Source: Candidatus Competibacteraceae bacterium
GTDB taxonomy: Bacteria; Pseudomonadota; Gammaproteobacteria; Competibacterales; Competibacteraceae
DNA length: 6,051 bases
NCBI GenBank assembly: GCA_012032855.1
Contig: JAAUQA010000220.1
Coordinates: 1-6,051 of the forward strand
Direction: 5' to 3'
Position numbers and translations under genes: made by a program. Positions 1 to 6,051 of this stretch are shown piece by piece (within the stretch, counting starts at the first letter, position 1; the number at the start of each line of letters is the position of its first letter). Under the pieces are notes generated by a model. It had not been told where the DNA came from. It did no database searches and saw only the letters and a list, made by a program, of their open reading frames with translations.

Positions 1-379
1 TCGCGTCCACCAGACGTCGCCCCACAGCGAGCCGAGCGCGCAACTCGGCCGGTCGGGCGGGTTTGGTTTGAAAATCGTGCGCGCCTTGGGCGAGTGCATG
101 CACTAAATCGCCCTCATCGGTCTTTACAGTAAGCAGCAACGTATAAATAAACGGTAGCTCGCCAACCTCCTGAATCTTTCGACAAATCGAAACCCCATCG
201 AGACCCGGCATTACCCAATCAAGCACGGCGATACGAGGCGGTTCTTGACCGACAATGCACTGCCAAGCCGTATCACCGTTGTCGGTTTCCACCACATCAT
301 ATCCCCACCCCGAAATCTGGCGACTGAGGAGCATGCGCGGAACCCGTTCATCTTCAGCGACAAGAACCTTCACCTTCAC
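1..379 (-). CDS. Response regulator, N-terminal receiver domain (partial, runs off left edge)
   Basis: This is the phospho-acceptor end of the kinase operon. The visible 126 residues form one complete CheY-like receiver domain. It has the acidic pair E9-D10, the phosphorylatable Asp D54 in VLDWVMPGLDG, the switch threonine T84 in LLLTVK, and the conserved lysine K106 in QTKP. The receiver ends in ELRARLAVGRRL, a linker style I associate with regulators carrying a GGDEF or similar output domain, but the output lies outside the window and is unknown. I chose the GTG at 379 because it overlaps the kinase stop (GTGA) and has GGAGG 4 nt upstream. A second in-frame GTG at 373 has a 10-nt spacer and is possible. 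No frameshift was seen. It is probably phosphorylated by the adjacent kinase's Hpt domain. The receiver call is very secure. Confidence 0.9.
   Translation of the reverse strand, partial: MKVKVLVAEDERVPRMLLSRQISGWGYDVVETDNGDTAWQCIVGQEPPRIAVLDWVMPGLDGVSICRKIQEVGELPFIYTLLLTVKTDEGDLVHALAQGAHDFQTKPARPAELRARLAVGRRLVDA
376..379 (-). other. GTGA stop-start overlap between kinase and response regulator
   Basis: The kinase stop TGA (378-376) overlaps the regulator start GTG (379-377) by two bases. This four-base junction is typical of translational coupling and fixes the regulator start. It also supports the Hpt domain and regulator being partners. Confidence 0.8.
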
Positions 380-2842
380 TTTTCCTCCATCCGGGAACTT
401 TGATTGTACTCAACCTCTCTCTGGTCAGAGGAACTCCAATCGGTCTGTCGCAACGCCGGTTCAAGGCGCTGCAAGGCGGTGTTCAGCGACAAAAGCAGGT
501 TGCGGCAGAGATCAAGGCGCGCCGAACCTGCAGCGATCTCAACCCGTTTAGCGCAAGCGCTCAGTTCCAGACCGCCCACGCTCAGCGCGATACCCGCCAG
601 GGAATGCGCAATGTGAGCAGTTCGTTGTGCATCATTATCAGCAAGCGCGGTTTCCAACTCCGCAATTCGCTGTTGCGTATCTTCAATCGTCATATTCACT
701 AACTCATCGACCAGGGCAGGATCATTGCCTGCAACGCCGGCTAGCGGTGATCTATCTAGTATAGGGATTTTTCTGCCGTTACCGCCCAGCGGTTGGCTTT
801 TTCGACTATTGTAACCGGGATTTGTTGGGCGCTGTGTAACACCCGACTGATGACTGCAGCCAAGTTTTGTCGTGTGACGGGTTTAGCAAGATAGTCATTC
901 ATCCCAGCGGCTAGACAGCGCTCGCGGTCGCCGCGCATCGCTAACGCCGTCATGGCAATTATCGGCGTTTGCGGACCGTCGCCTTCGCGACGGCGAATTT
1001 CACGGGTAGCTTGGAATCCGTCCATATCCGGCATGGTTGCATCCATAAACATCAAATCGTAAGGTTGGGTAGCGATTCGTTCTACAGCTTCGCGTCCATT
1101 CACGGCCTCATCGACCCGGCACCCCAGCTTTTCTAACAGCAAACGCACCACCGCCGACTGATGGCGTTATCTTCGACCAGCAACACCTTAGCCTGGTACT
1201 GTATCGCCACAGGCGGAGGTAAGCGATTATTCAATTCGCCCGCCTGCTCGGGCGTAGCTTGCCGTAAAGGCAGGGTAAAATGGAACACGGAGCCGACTCC
1301 CGGAGTACTGTCCATCTCCAACTGCCCATTCATGAGCATGATGAGTTGGCGGCTGATGGCCAGTCCCAGCCCGGTCCCGCCAAAGCGCCGCGTTACCGAC
1401 TCATCGGCCTGCGTAAACTGTTGAAAGATCGTCTCGCGATCTTGATCCTCAACCCCAATTCCGGTATCAATGACGGCTACCCGCATCAAGACCTGCTCTT
1501 GCTCTGAACCGGTGGCTGTGGCTTCTAACGTAACTGAACCGGATTCGGTGAACTTCACCGCATTCCCGGTGAGATTGGTCAATACCTGGCGAATTCGCAC
1601 CGGATCGCCAACGAAACATTCCGGCGCGTCGTCAGCATAATCCATTGCCAACGCGATCTGTTTATCCGTAGCTTGAGCACGAAACAATTCCAATACTTGT
1701 TCGATTACCCGCCGCAGGTTAAACGGCTTGATGACCAGATCCAATTTTCCGGCTTCGATTTTCGAGAAATCCAAAATATCGTCGAGGATGGTCAGCAGGG
1801 TATTCGCTGAGCTGGCAACAGTTTCCAAGTAATCGTACTGTTGGTTATCCAGAGCAGTATCGGATAACAAATCCACCATACCCACAATGCCGTTCATGGG
1901 GGTACGAATCTCATGCGACATATTGGCAAGAAATTCGCTCTTGGCACGGGTAGCCGCTTCGGCCTGATCCTTTGCCACCAGCAGGTTTGCGTTTAACCGA
2001 CGCAGTTCAACGGTTCGTTCGGCAATGCGGTCTTCAAGATCAATATTGAACTGTTCCAGCCACCGCGACTTTTCGACTAATTCGACCTGTTTGCGTTGCA
2101 ATGAAGTGGTCATGGTGTTAAAAGCGGCGACGATTTCTCCTACCTCGTCATGGGATTGAACGGTTGCGCGCACATCCATACGACCTCGGCCGATATCAGC
2201 CATGGTGTCATGCAATCCATGCAGCTGGGTCAGCAATACACGACGTATGGCCAGCATTAGAATAACCACAATGATAATGTTCAATGCAAGCGTCTGGATC
2301 GCAATACTGATAATCGTGCGGCGGAGGCTTTCGTGGAGGTAACTGCGGGTCAAATGTACTTCTACTACTCCGATCACCTTCTGCTGTTCCATCGCAGCGT
2401 CGACGCTGTTTTTAAGATGTTCTGTTGCACCATCAACTCAGTCGTATCAGATGACAGTTGTCTGCCCGACGTGATCGCACCGTCCGGCTGCTTATGAAAA
2501 CACAGCCAGGGACGCATGTTGCCCGTGTGAGACATCAGAAGTAAGCGGCTCGGTAACGCAAATGCCGATAATGGCGCGCTCGGCCATCCCGGCTTGGAGG
2601 ATTGAGCGGCCACCGCTGCGATCCATGTCCCATAACGGTACGCTTAACGCAGCGGCCAGAATATCAGCGTTGCGTTGTCCGTCTTGCAGTAGCTGTTCTT
2701 CTAATTCTTGGGTGGCGGAGTTGACTTGCAAGGCACCGAAGCCGAGCAAAGTGCCGGTGGTGGTCAGCACCACGATCAGAATCAGCTTTTGCGCCAGGGT
2801 CCAGCGATAAGTTGGGGGTTGGCCCGTAAGCCCTGGTGGCAT
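376..2842 (-). CDS. Hybrid sensor histidine kinase (HAMP-HisKA-HATPase-REC-Hpt), frameshifted as read
   Basis: Inner-membrane BvgS/BarA-like phosphorelay kinase. As read it is broken into several frames; four one-base repairs give one 822-residue protein. Order of parts: TM1 about 17-39; a periplasmic sensor 40-175 with PLWDMD near 69-74; TM2 about 176-199; HAMP 200-252; a coiled-coil linker; HisKA with SHEIRTP (H310); HATPase with an N-box ending in [14 protein letters not shown] at 459-463 and GGTGLGL at 488-494; receiver with VEDNAIS, acceptor D601 in [11 protein letters not shown] and K654 in LAKP; Hpt 695-800 with H747 in AHSLAGIA. The expected relay is H310 to D601 to H747, then the downstream regulator. 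The ATG at 2842 overlaps the flytrap gene stop (TAATG); no good Shine-Dalgarno is visible, so translation is probably coupled. The largest unbroken part, 2392-1133, covers the last sensor residues, TM2, HAMP and the kinase core. The stimulus is unknown; the upstream flytrap protein is the obvious partner. Confidence 0.88.
384..388 (-). promoter_or_regulatory. Ribosome-binding site of the response regulator
   Basis: GGAGG on the minus strand, inside the kinase's last codons, 4 nt before GTG 379 and 10 nt before GTG 373. The overlap with the kinase stop favours 379. Confidence 0.65.
768..772 (-). other. Frameshift between receiver and Hpt domains (AAAAA, six expected)
   Basis: As read, the receiver frame runs to VTAEKSLY and stops at 756. 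The Hpt reading begins upstream of this point in another frame, with [11 protein letters not shown]. One more A in the minus-strand run GAAAAAT gives [16 protein letters not shown], the normal start of a fused Hpt domain. Confidence 0.8.
1154..1155 (-). other. Frameshift at the start of the kinase receiver domain (GG, GGG expected)
   Basis: The kinase frame reads [14 protein letters not shown] and stops at 1133. The receiver continues in another frame as [10 protein letters not shown]. One added G in AGTCGGCGG gives [17 protein letters not shown], with exactly the canonical spacing between DN and LLEKLG. Other one-base insertions here would also restore the frame. Confidence 0.75.
2409..2413 (-). 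other. Frameshift at the end of the kinase sensor region (AAAAA, six expected)
   Basis: One frame gives [10 protein letters not shown] and the other gives [19 protein letters not shown]. They meet on the minus-strand run TTAAAAACAG, and one added A joins them as [16 protein letters not shown]. Without it the kinase core lacks its upstream part. Confidence 0.7.
2522..2524 (-). other. Frameshift in the kinase sensor region (GGG, GG expected)
   Basis: From the kinase start the frame reads to [16 protein letters not shown] and stops at 2492. Dropping one G from CACGGGCAA gives [20 protein letters not shown], continuing open to the next shift. The exact base is less certain than at the other sites because this sensor segment is poorly conserved. 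Confidence 0.55.
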
Positions 2843-2844
2843 TA
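2840..2844 (-). other. TAATG stop-start overlap between flytrap protein and kinase
   Basis: The flytrap gene ends TAA (2844-2842) and the kinase begins ATG (2842-2840), sharing one base. The sequence before it (GTTGACCGC) has no strong Shine-Dalgarno, so the kinase is probably translated by reinitiation. This ties the amount of sensor kinase to the amount of flytrap protein. Confidence 0.8.
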
Positions 2845-4349
2845 GCGGTCAACGCCGATGACAGTGTGCGCACCGAGGGCCGGCATCCCTTGCAACCAAC
2901 TCTGATAAACGCGAGCAAAAGTTCCGTCCTCATGAAGGCCGTCCAGGGCATCTTGCCATAGCTGGGTTAACGCATTGGGCGTATTAAGCGAAAAAGCGAC
3001 ATACAGAGGCGTATTGCGGGTGGTGAGCACGGGTTCGATACTGTCGGTTTGCAGTCCGGCCTGATGGAGAAGCCGGGAAGCACTAAGCTTGTTCATAATC
3101 GCAAGCTGAATTCGCCCGGCCAATAAATTACGTAAGATGGCTAATGGGGTGCTGTGACTATAAAGGTTGGTAAACCCGTTCTCACGAAGAAATTGTTCAT
3201 TAACGTCATCTTGATAGGTACCGATACTGTCTATCAGTTTAGCCTCATCCAGCGCCGTGAGGGTAATGCCGGAACCCGCACGGGCATACAATGCGTTTTC
3301 ATTTGTGGCAAGGGGACCGACCCATTTAAACAGTCTTTCGCGCTGTGCACTGCGCACGGTCGAGAACAGGGCGACATTCGGCCCCTCTAAGGCTTTTTGA
3401 TAACCGCGGGACCAGGGGACCACTTGAATCGGTGTTACTGAGCCGACACGCTGCATGATCTCGCGCACTAAATCCACTGAAAAACCGGTTAATTCCCCAT
3501 CGCGCAAGAAATTATACGGCGGTAGGTCTTCCGTATAGACCGCCAAGCGAATGTCACGTGCTGTAGCTCGCAATCCGTCCGAAGCCGGCGGCGTTTCATC
3601 CGGCCACCAACGCCCAAAAATATCGGCGAACGACTGATCCCGATTCATATCATCAAGGGCGGTTTGCCATCGTTCCACGATGGAAGCAGAGGTGCTGTGC
3701 GAAAAAGCGATATACAGATAATTGCTTTTGAACGCTAAAGCCGGTTCGATTTCATCGCCGCTAAGGCCGATCTGCCGCATGACTTGACGGGCAGTGAGGT
3801 TGGAATCAAGCCACAAATCAACCCGACCTTCCATGAGCTTTCGCGCACAACTGACCAATTTCGGTGAGCTATCGAGATTATCGAAACCGCGTTCCAGCAA
3901 AAACTGTTCACGCGCATCATCACGATAGGTGGCGATACTGCCCACCCGGCGGGCATCCTTCAGGGTGTTCAGACGGATCGGCGAGCCCTGCTTTTTGTAG
4001 AACACGTACTGCCAGCGCACCAAGGGACCGACCCATTGAAAAAGGGCTCGCGTTCTTGAGTGCGGGCGGTTGAGAACAGCACCGTATTTGGCCGTTCCAA
4101 AGCGGCTTTATAGCCGCGCGCCCAAGGGACCACTTCGATGGAATCGGTATTACCCACCCGACGCTGTATCTCTCGCACGACGTCTACCGAAAAGCCCATC
4201 AGTTTGCCATCTTGGGTAAAATTGAGCGGTGGCAGTTCTTCGGTCAGCAAAGTGAGTGTCGTTGCGCTCGTGTCGGTAGGAATCGCGCCTGAAAACACGG
4301 TCACTGCAACTAACAGCACAGCCAAGATGGCTTTGAATGGGCCTGCCAT
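2842..4349 (-). CDS. Periplasmic protein with two tandem SBP_bac_3-like (Venus-flytrap) domains, frameshifted as read
   Basis: Secreted solute-binding protein of the amino-acid-binding (SBP_bac_3) type. With one base restored near 4039-4043 it is 502 residues. An N-terminal signal peptide (hydrophobic AILAVLLVAVTVF, residues 7-19) precedes two homologous modules, about 32-253 and 267-490, offset by 237 residues. Matching blocks are TEELPPLNF/TEDLPPYNF, GFSVDVVREI/GFSVDLVREI, VVPWARGY/VVPWSRGY and FSTART/FSTVRS. It has no membrane segment after the signal and no kinase domain, and no ABC permease or ATPase gene is nearby, so a sensing rather than transport role is inferred. Its stop overlaps the kinase start. 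I preferred the ATG at 4349, which starts directly before the signal peptide; GGGGAG (4364-4369) lies a long 14 nt upstream. The in-frame TTG at 4391 would add a charged, non-signal-like extension. The family is secure; the ligand is unknown. Confidence 0.85.
2881..3552 (-). repeat. Second flytrap module of the tandem pair
   Basis: Encodes residues about 267-490. It begins with IRLAVYTEDLPPYNF, parallel to the start of module one, and ends with TFARVYQSWLQGM. It keeps R333 (FSTVRS), but the position equivalent to D182 is M419 in GRIQLAIMN, so its binding pocket probably differs. No frameshift lies inside it. Confidence 0.75.
3600..4256 (-). repeat. First flytrap module of the tandem pair
   Basis: Encodes residues about 32-250 of the flytrap protein, homologous to the module at 2881-3552. 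It keeps R96 (FSTART) and D182 (GRVDLWLD), positions that in this family usually contact the carboxylate and amino group of an amino-acid ligand. The frameshift at 4039-4043 lies inside this module. The two copies share motifs but are diverged, so the duplication is old. Confidence 0.75.
4039..4043 (-). other. Frameshift in first flytrap module (TTTTT, six expected)
   Basis: The upstream frame reads EREPFFNGSVPWCAG and the downstream frame LVRWQYVFYKK. One more T in CCCTTTTTCAA gives EREPFFQWVGPLVRWQYVF. The second module has the matching RERLFKWVGPL, an internal control that the repaired frame is right. Adding an A just after the run would also restore it. Confidence 0.85.
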
Positions 4350-4530
4350 GATGTGGTATTGATCTCCCCGCCGAAATCTAATCTCAGTCAATAGTAGTAC
4401 ATACCGCTGTGATTCTGTGAATTGAGTAAGCGGAGCACTGTCGATGACAGCTGCGGAGACGGAATGAGTTGGGAGAGTGAGGAGGCGAATCGATTGGCGG
4501 CACGTGCGGTCAAACGTGATCGCGACGAGC
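4350..4530 (-). promoter_or_regulatory. Intergenic region with the probable promoter of the flytrap-kinase-regulator operon
   Basis: This is the only gap of real size in the window, between the protease stop and the flytrap start, so the operon promoter should lie here. On the minus strand there is a weak candidate: TTCACA (4416-4421) and TACTAT (4391-4396), separated by 19 nt, longer than the usual 17. The hexamer TCACAG occurs twice in direct orientation 8 bp apart (4415-4420 and 4407-4412), overlapping the candidate -35. GGGGAG at 4364-4369 is the best ribosome-binding sequence. I see no clear terminator for the protease gene: one weak hairpin arm pair (CACGT/ACGTG around 4501-4518) has no T-tract after it. 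Confidence 0.35.
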
Positions 4531-5902
4531 TTACTGAATATAGAGGATTAACTGACTACGGCCACGTTGTATGCCGATCAATAACACATCGCTCTGTGCG
4601 GCGACACGTTCCAGGGTATTGGTGTCAGCGACCCGTTGTTGGTTAATGCTGAACACAATATCGTTGCCGCGCAATCCGGCACGCGCCGCCGGACTGCCGG
4701 GTTCCACTTGCGCTACCAATACCCCTTCAATACGTCCATAGAGCGGCGAACCGGGGCCGATTTCCTGGAATATCGCTCCCGCTAAGCGGGGACTGATATC
4801 TTTACCCGGTGCCGTCGATGCCTGGAACTTGCTGATCTGGGCGGTAATCGTCATGCGCCGTCCATCGCGGATGATATTCAATTGCACCTGTTCGCCGACC
4901 CGTAATAACCCGACGCGATTGCGTAGCTCACCGGCTCCGCGAACGGGCTTACCGTCGACTGCCAGTATCACATCGCCGGCGCGCAGACCTGCCCGTTGCG
5001 CAGCGGAATCGGCGACGACTTGGGCAATGACCGCGCCGGTGGTTTGCCGGATATTAAACGCGCGGGCCAGTTCTTCGGTTAAATCTTGAATAACCACTCC
5101 GAGCTGACCTCGTTGTATCTCGCCAAAACTAACCAATTGGGCCATCAACCCTTTCACCATATTGGCCGGAATCGCGAAACCAATGCCTACGTTACCGCCG
5201 CCCGGCGCGATGATGGCGGTATTGATGCCGACTAACTCACCGTTTAAGTTGACCAGCGCCCCACCTGAGTTGCCGGGATTGATCGAGGCATCAGTCTGGA
5301 TGAAGTCTTCATAACCCTGAATACCCAGCCCGGTGCGACCGAGTGCGCTGACAATCCCCGATGTAACGGTCTGACCCAGCCCAAAGGGATTACCGATAGC
5401 CACGACAAAATCGCCGACCGAAGCGCATCGGAATCGGCTAGCGGTAACTCGGTCAGTCGTTCCGCCGGCACCTGAATGACGGCAATATCGGTTTCCGGGT
5501 CGGAGCCGATCAGTTTCGCATCCAAGCGCCGCCCGTCGCGCAGAATCACCGTGATGGTATCGGCTTTGTTAATGACATGGTGATTGGTGACCACATAGCC
5601 TTGATCGGCATCCACCACCACCCCGGAGCCCAAACTTTGCGCTCGACGTTCCTGTGGTTGCTGGGGAATATTGAAAAATGCCGGAAGAAAGGATCGTCCA
5701 ACAATGGAGATCGGGGGCGAGCCACCCGACTTTCCGTGGCGATATTAACCACAGCCGGGGTGGCGCGCTCCAGCATTGGGGCCAACGTCGGCAGCGCTTG
5801 ATTATCGACCTTGGCCGGTAATGCCGCTAGCGTTGGCAAGCTGGTGCTCAACAGCATCAGGAACACGACGGCCCATCCGGAGGATGGTTTGATTTTTAGC
5901 AT
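4531..5902 (-). CDS. degQ: Do/DegQ-family periplasmic serine endoprotease, frameshifted as read
   Basis: Periplasmic HtrA-type protease that degrades misfolded envelope proteins. As read it falls in three frames; restoring one base at 5674-5678 and one at 5418-5419 gives 457 residues, the usual DegQ/DegP size. A signal peptide (hydrophobic AVVFLMLLS, likely cleavage after about residue 26) is followed by a short loop with [12 protein letters not shown], then the trypsin-like domain with H109 (TNHHV), D139 (SDPETDIAV) and S213 (NPGNSGGAL). PDZ1 is about 263-358 and PDZ2 about 375-455. The short loop suits DegQ better than DegP, but the symbol is tentative because paralogues (degP, mucD) are close. 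ATG 5902 was chosen because MLKIKPS directly leads the signal peptide. It begins 11 nt after the co-chaperone stop, so co-transcription is likely. The unbroken part 5403-4531 carries the catalytic Ser and both PDZ domains. Confidence 0.9.
5418..5419 (-). other. Frameshift in protease domain (GG, GGG expected)
   Basis: As read, [15 protein letters not shown] leaves the HtrA frame. One added G in CGGTCGGC gives [17 protein letters not shown], one of the best-conserved HtrA blocks. Confidence 0.88.
5674..5678 (-). other. Frameshift in the N-terminal loop of the protease (TTTTT, six expected)
   Basis: As read, the N-terminal frame gives [17 protein letters not shown]. One added T in CATTTTTCAA gives [23 protein letters not shown], the usual HtrA loop leading to the first catalytic strand. 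Confidence 0.88.
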
Positions 5903-5913
5903 GGTGCTGATCT

Positions 5914-6051
5914 CTAAGCTAGTTGATCCCAATGACTACGGGGATCGAACGGGAGTTCCTTAGCCATGTTCCGGAACAGCTCACGAGTGGTTTCTGAGTC
6001 GACCGGCGGATTATCAATCCTTAGCACGACATATTGATCACCCGGTGGCGT
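5914..6051 (-). CDS. DnaJ/CbpA-type co-chaperone, C-terminal end (partial, runs off right edge)
   Basis: The last 45 codons before a TAG at 5914-5916. The peptide contains PPGDQYVVLRI, then ETTRELFRNMAKELPFDPR near the end. This matches the end of the substrate-binding C-terminal domain of CbpA-like DnaJ proteins, which typically have a GDxYVVL strand followed by an (L/M)AxEL.F.PR tail. These proteins stimulate DnaK and handle unfolded proteins in the cytoplasm. The J domain is outside the window, so the assignment rests on the tail only. The gene stops 11 nt before the protease start with the same orientation, which suggests one operon. A cbpM gene between them, as in some cbpA loci, is absent here. 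Confidence 0.7.
   Translation of the reverse strand, partial: TPPGDQYVVLRIDNPPVDSETTRELFRNMAKELPFDPRSHWDQLA

Noticed and set aside
255..702. Overlapping plus-strand open frames opposite the Hpt and regulator genes
   Set aside because: They lie antisense to well-supported coding sequence, have no recognisable motif and no ribosome-binding site, and read as arginine- and serine-rich shadow translations.
756..1151. Stand-alone receiver protein starting at GTG 1151
   Set aside because: It would lack the first beta strand with the acidic pair (VEDN), which is present just upstream in the kinase frame. It is the continuation of the kinase after a frameshift.
4350..4391. Upstream TTG start (4391) for the flytrap protein
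   Set aside because: It would place a charged stretch (TEIRFRRGDQ) before the signal peptide and lacks a better ribosome-binding site. ATG 4349 gives a normal signal peptide.
4501..4518. Hairpin after the protease stop as an intrinsic terminator
   Set aside because: The stem is only about 5 bp (CACGT/ACGTG) with an 8-nt loop and no following T-tract.
4422..4646. Plus-strand open frame across the gap and the end of the protease gene
   Set aside because: It overlaps the PDZ2 coding end in antisense, shows no family resemblance and has unconvincing composition.
768..5678. Programmed -1 frameshifting or transcriptional slippage at the A/T runs
   Set aside because: Runs of five are short for slippage, none forms a proper X XXY YYZ heptamer in the zero frame, and three unrelated genes would all need recoding. 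Homopolymer read error is simpler, though not proven.
1..6051. CRISPR array, tRNA, rRNA, insertion sequence or prophage parts
   Set aside because: No regular short repeats, no terminal inverted repeats, and no transposase, integrase or RNA-gene signature was seen on either strand. Nearly all of the window is accounted for by minus-strand coding sequence.

Overview
The window looks like chromosomal DNA of a gammaproteobacterium, judged from protein style and moderate GC (about half, by eye); I cannot name the genus. All recognisable genes lie on the minus strand, so transcription runs from the right edge to the left. No rRNA, tRNA, CRISPR array, insertion sequence or other mobile element was seen.

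Layout, right to left in transcription order. (1) 6051-5914: the last 45 codons of a DnaJ/CbpA-type co-chaperone. (2) 5902-4531: a periplasmic Do/DegQ-type serine protease with signal peptide, His-Asp-Ser triad and two PDZ domains, 11 nt behind the co-chaperone. Together they form a protein quality-control pair. (3) 4530-4350: a 181-nt gap that probably carries the promoter of the next operon. (4) 4349-2842: a secreted protein made of two tandem periplasmic substrate-binding (Venus-flytrap) modules. (5) 2842-376: a hybrid sensor kinase (two membrane segments, HAMP, HisKA, HATPase, receiver, Hpt) whose start overlaps the stop of gene 4 (TAATG). (6) 379-1: the receiver domain of a response regulator whose start overlaps the kinase stop (GTGA); its output domain is off the left edge. 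Genes 4-6 form one tightly coupled operon. The likely logic is periplasmic solute sensing, then a His-Asp-His phosphorelay, then the response regulator. It resembles a BvgS/EvgS sensor whose tandem flytrap part is a separate soluble protein.

The main oddity is that three consecutive genes are each broken by frameshifts: two in the protease, one in the flytrap protein, four in the kinase. All seven can be repaired by a one-base change in a homopolymer. Four fall on A/T runs read as five bases where six would restore the frame. Two are GG runs where GGG would. One is a GGG run where GG would. The repaired proteins are 457, 502 and 822 residues, complete, with every expected motif. I read this as systematic homopolymer error in the sequence rather than gene decay or programmed recoding, but the sequence alone cannot prove it. 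Residue numbers for these three genes refer to the repaired proteins.
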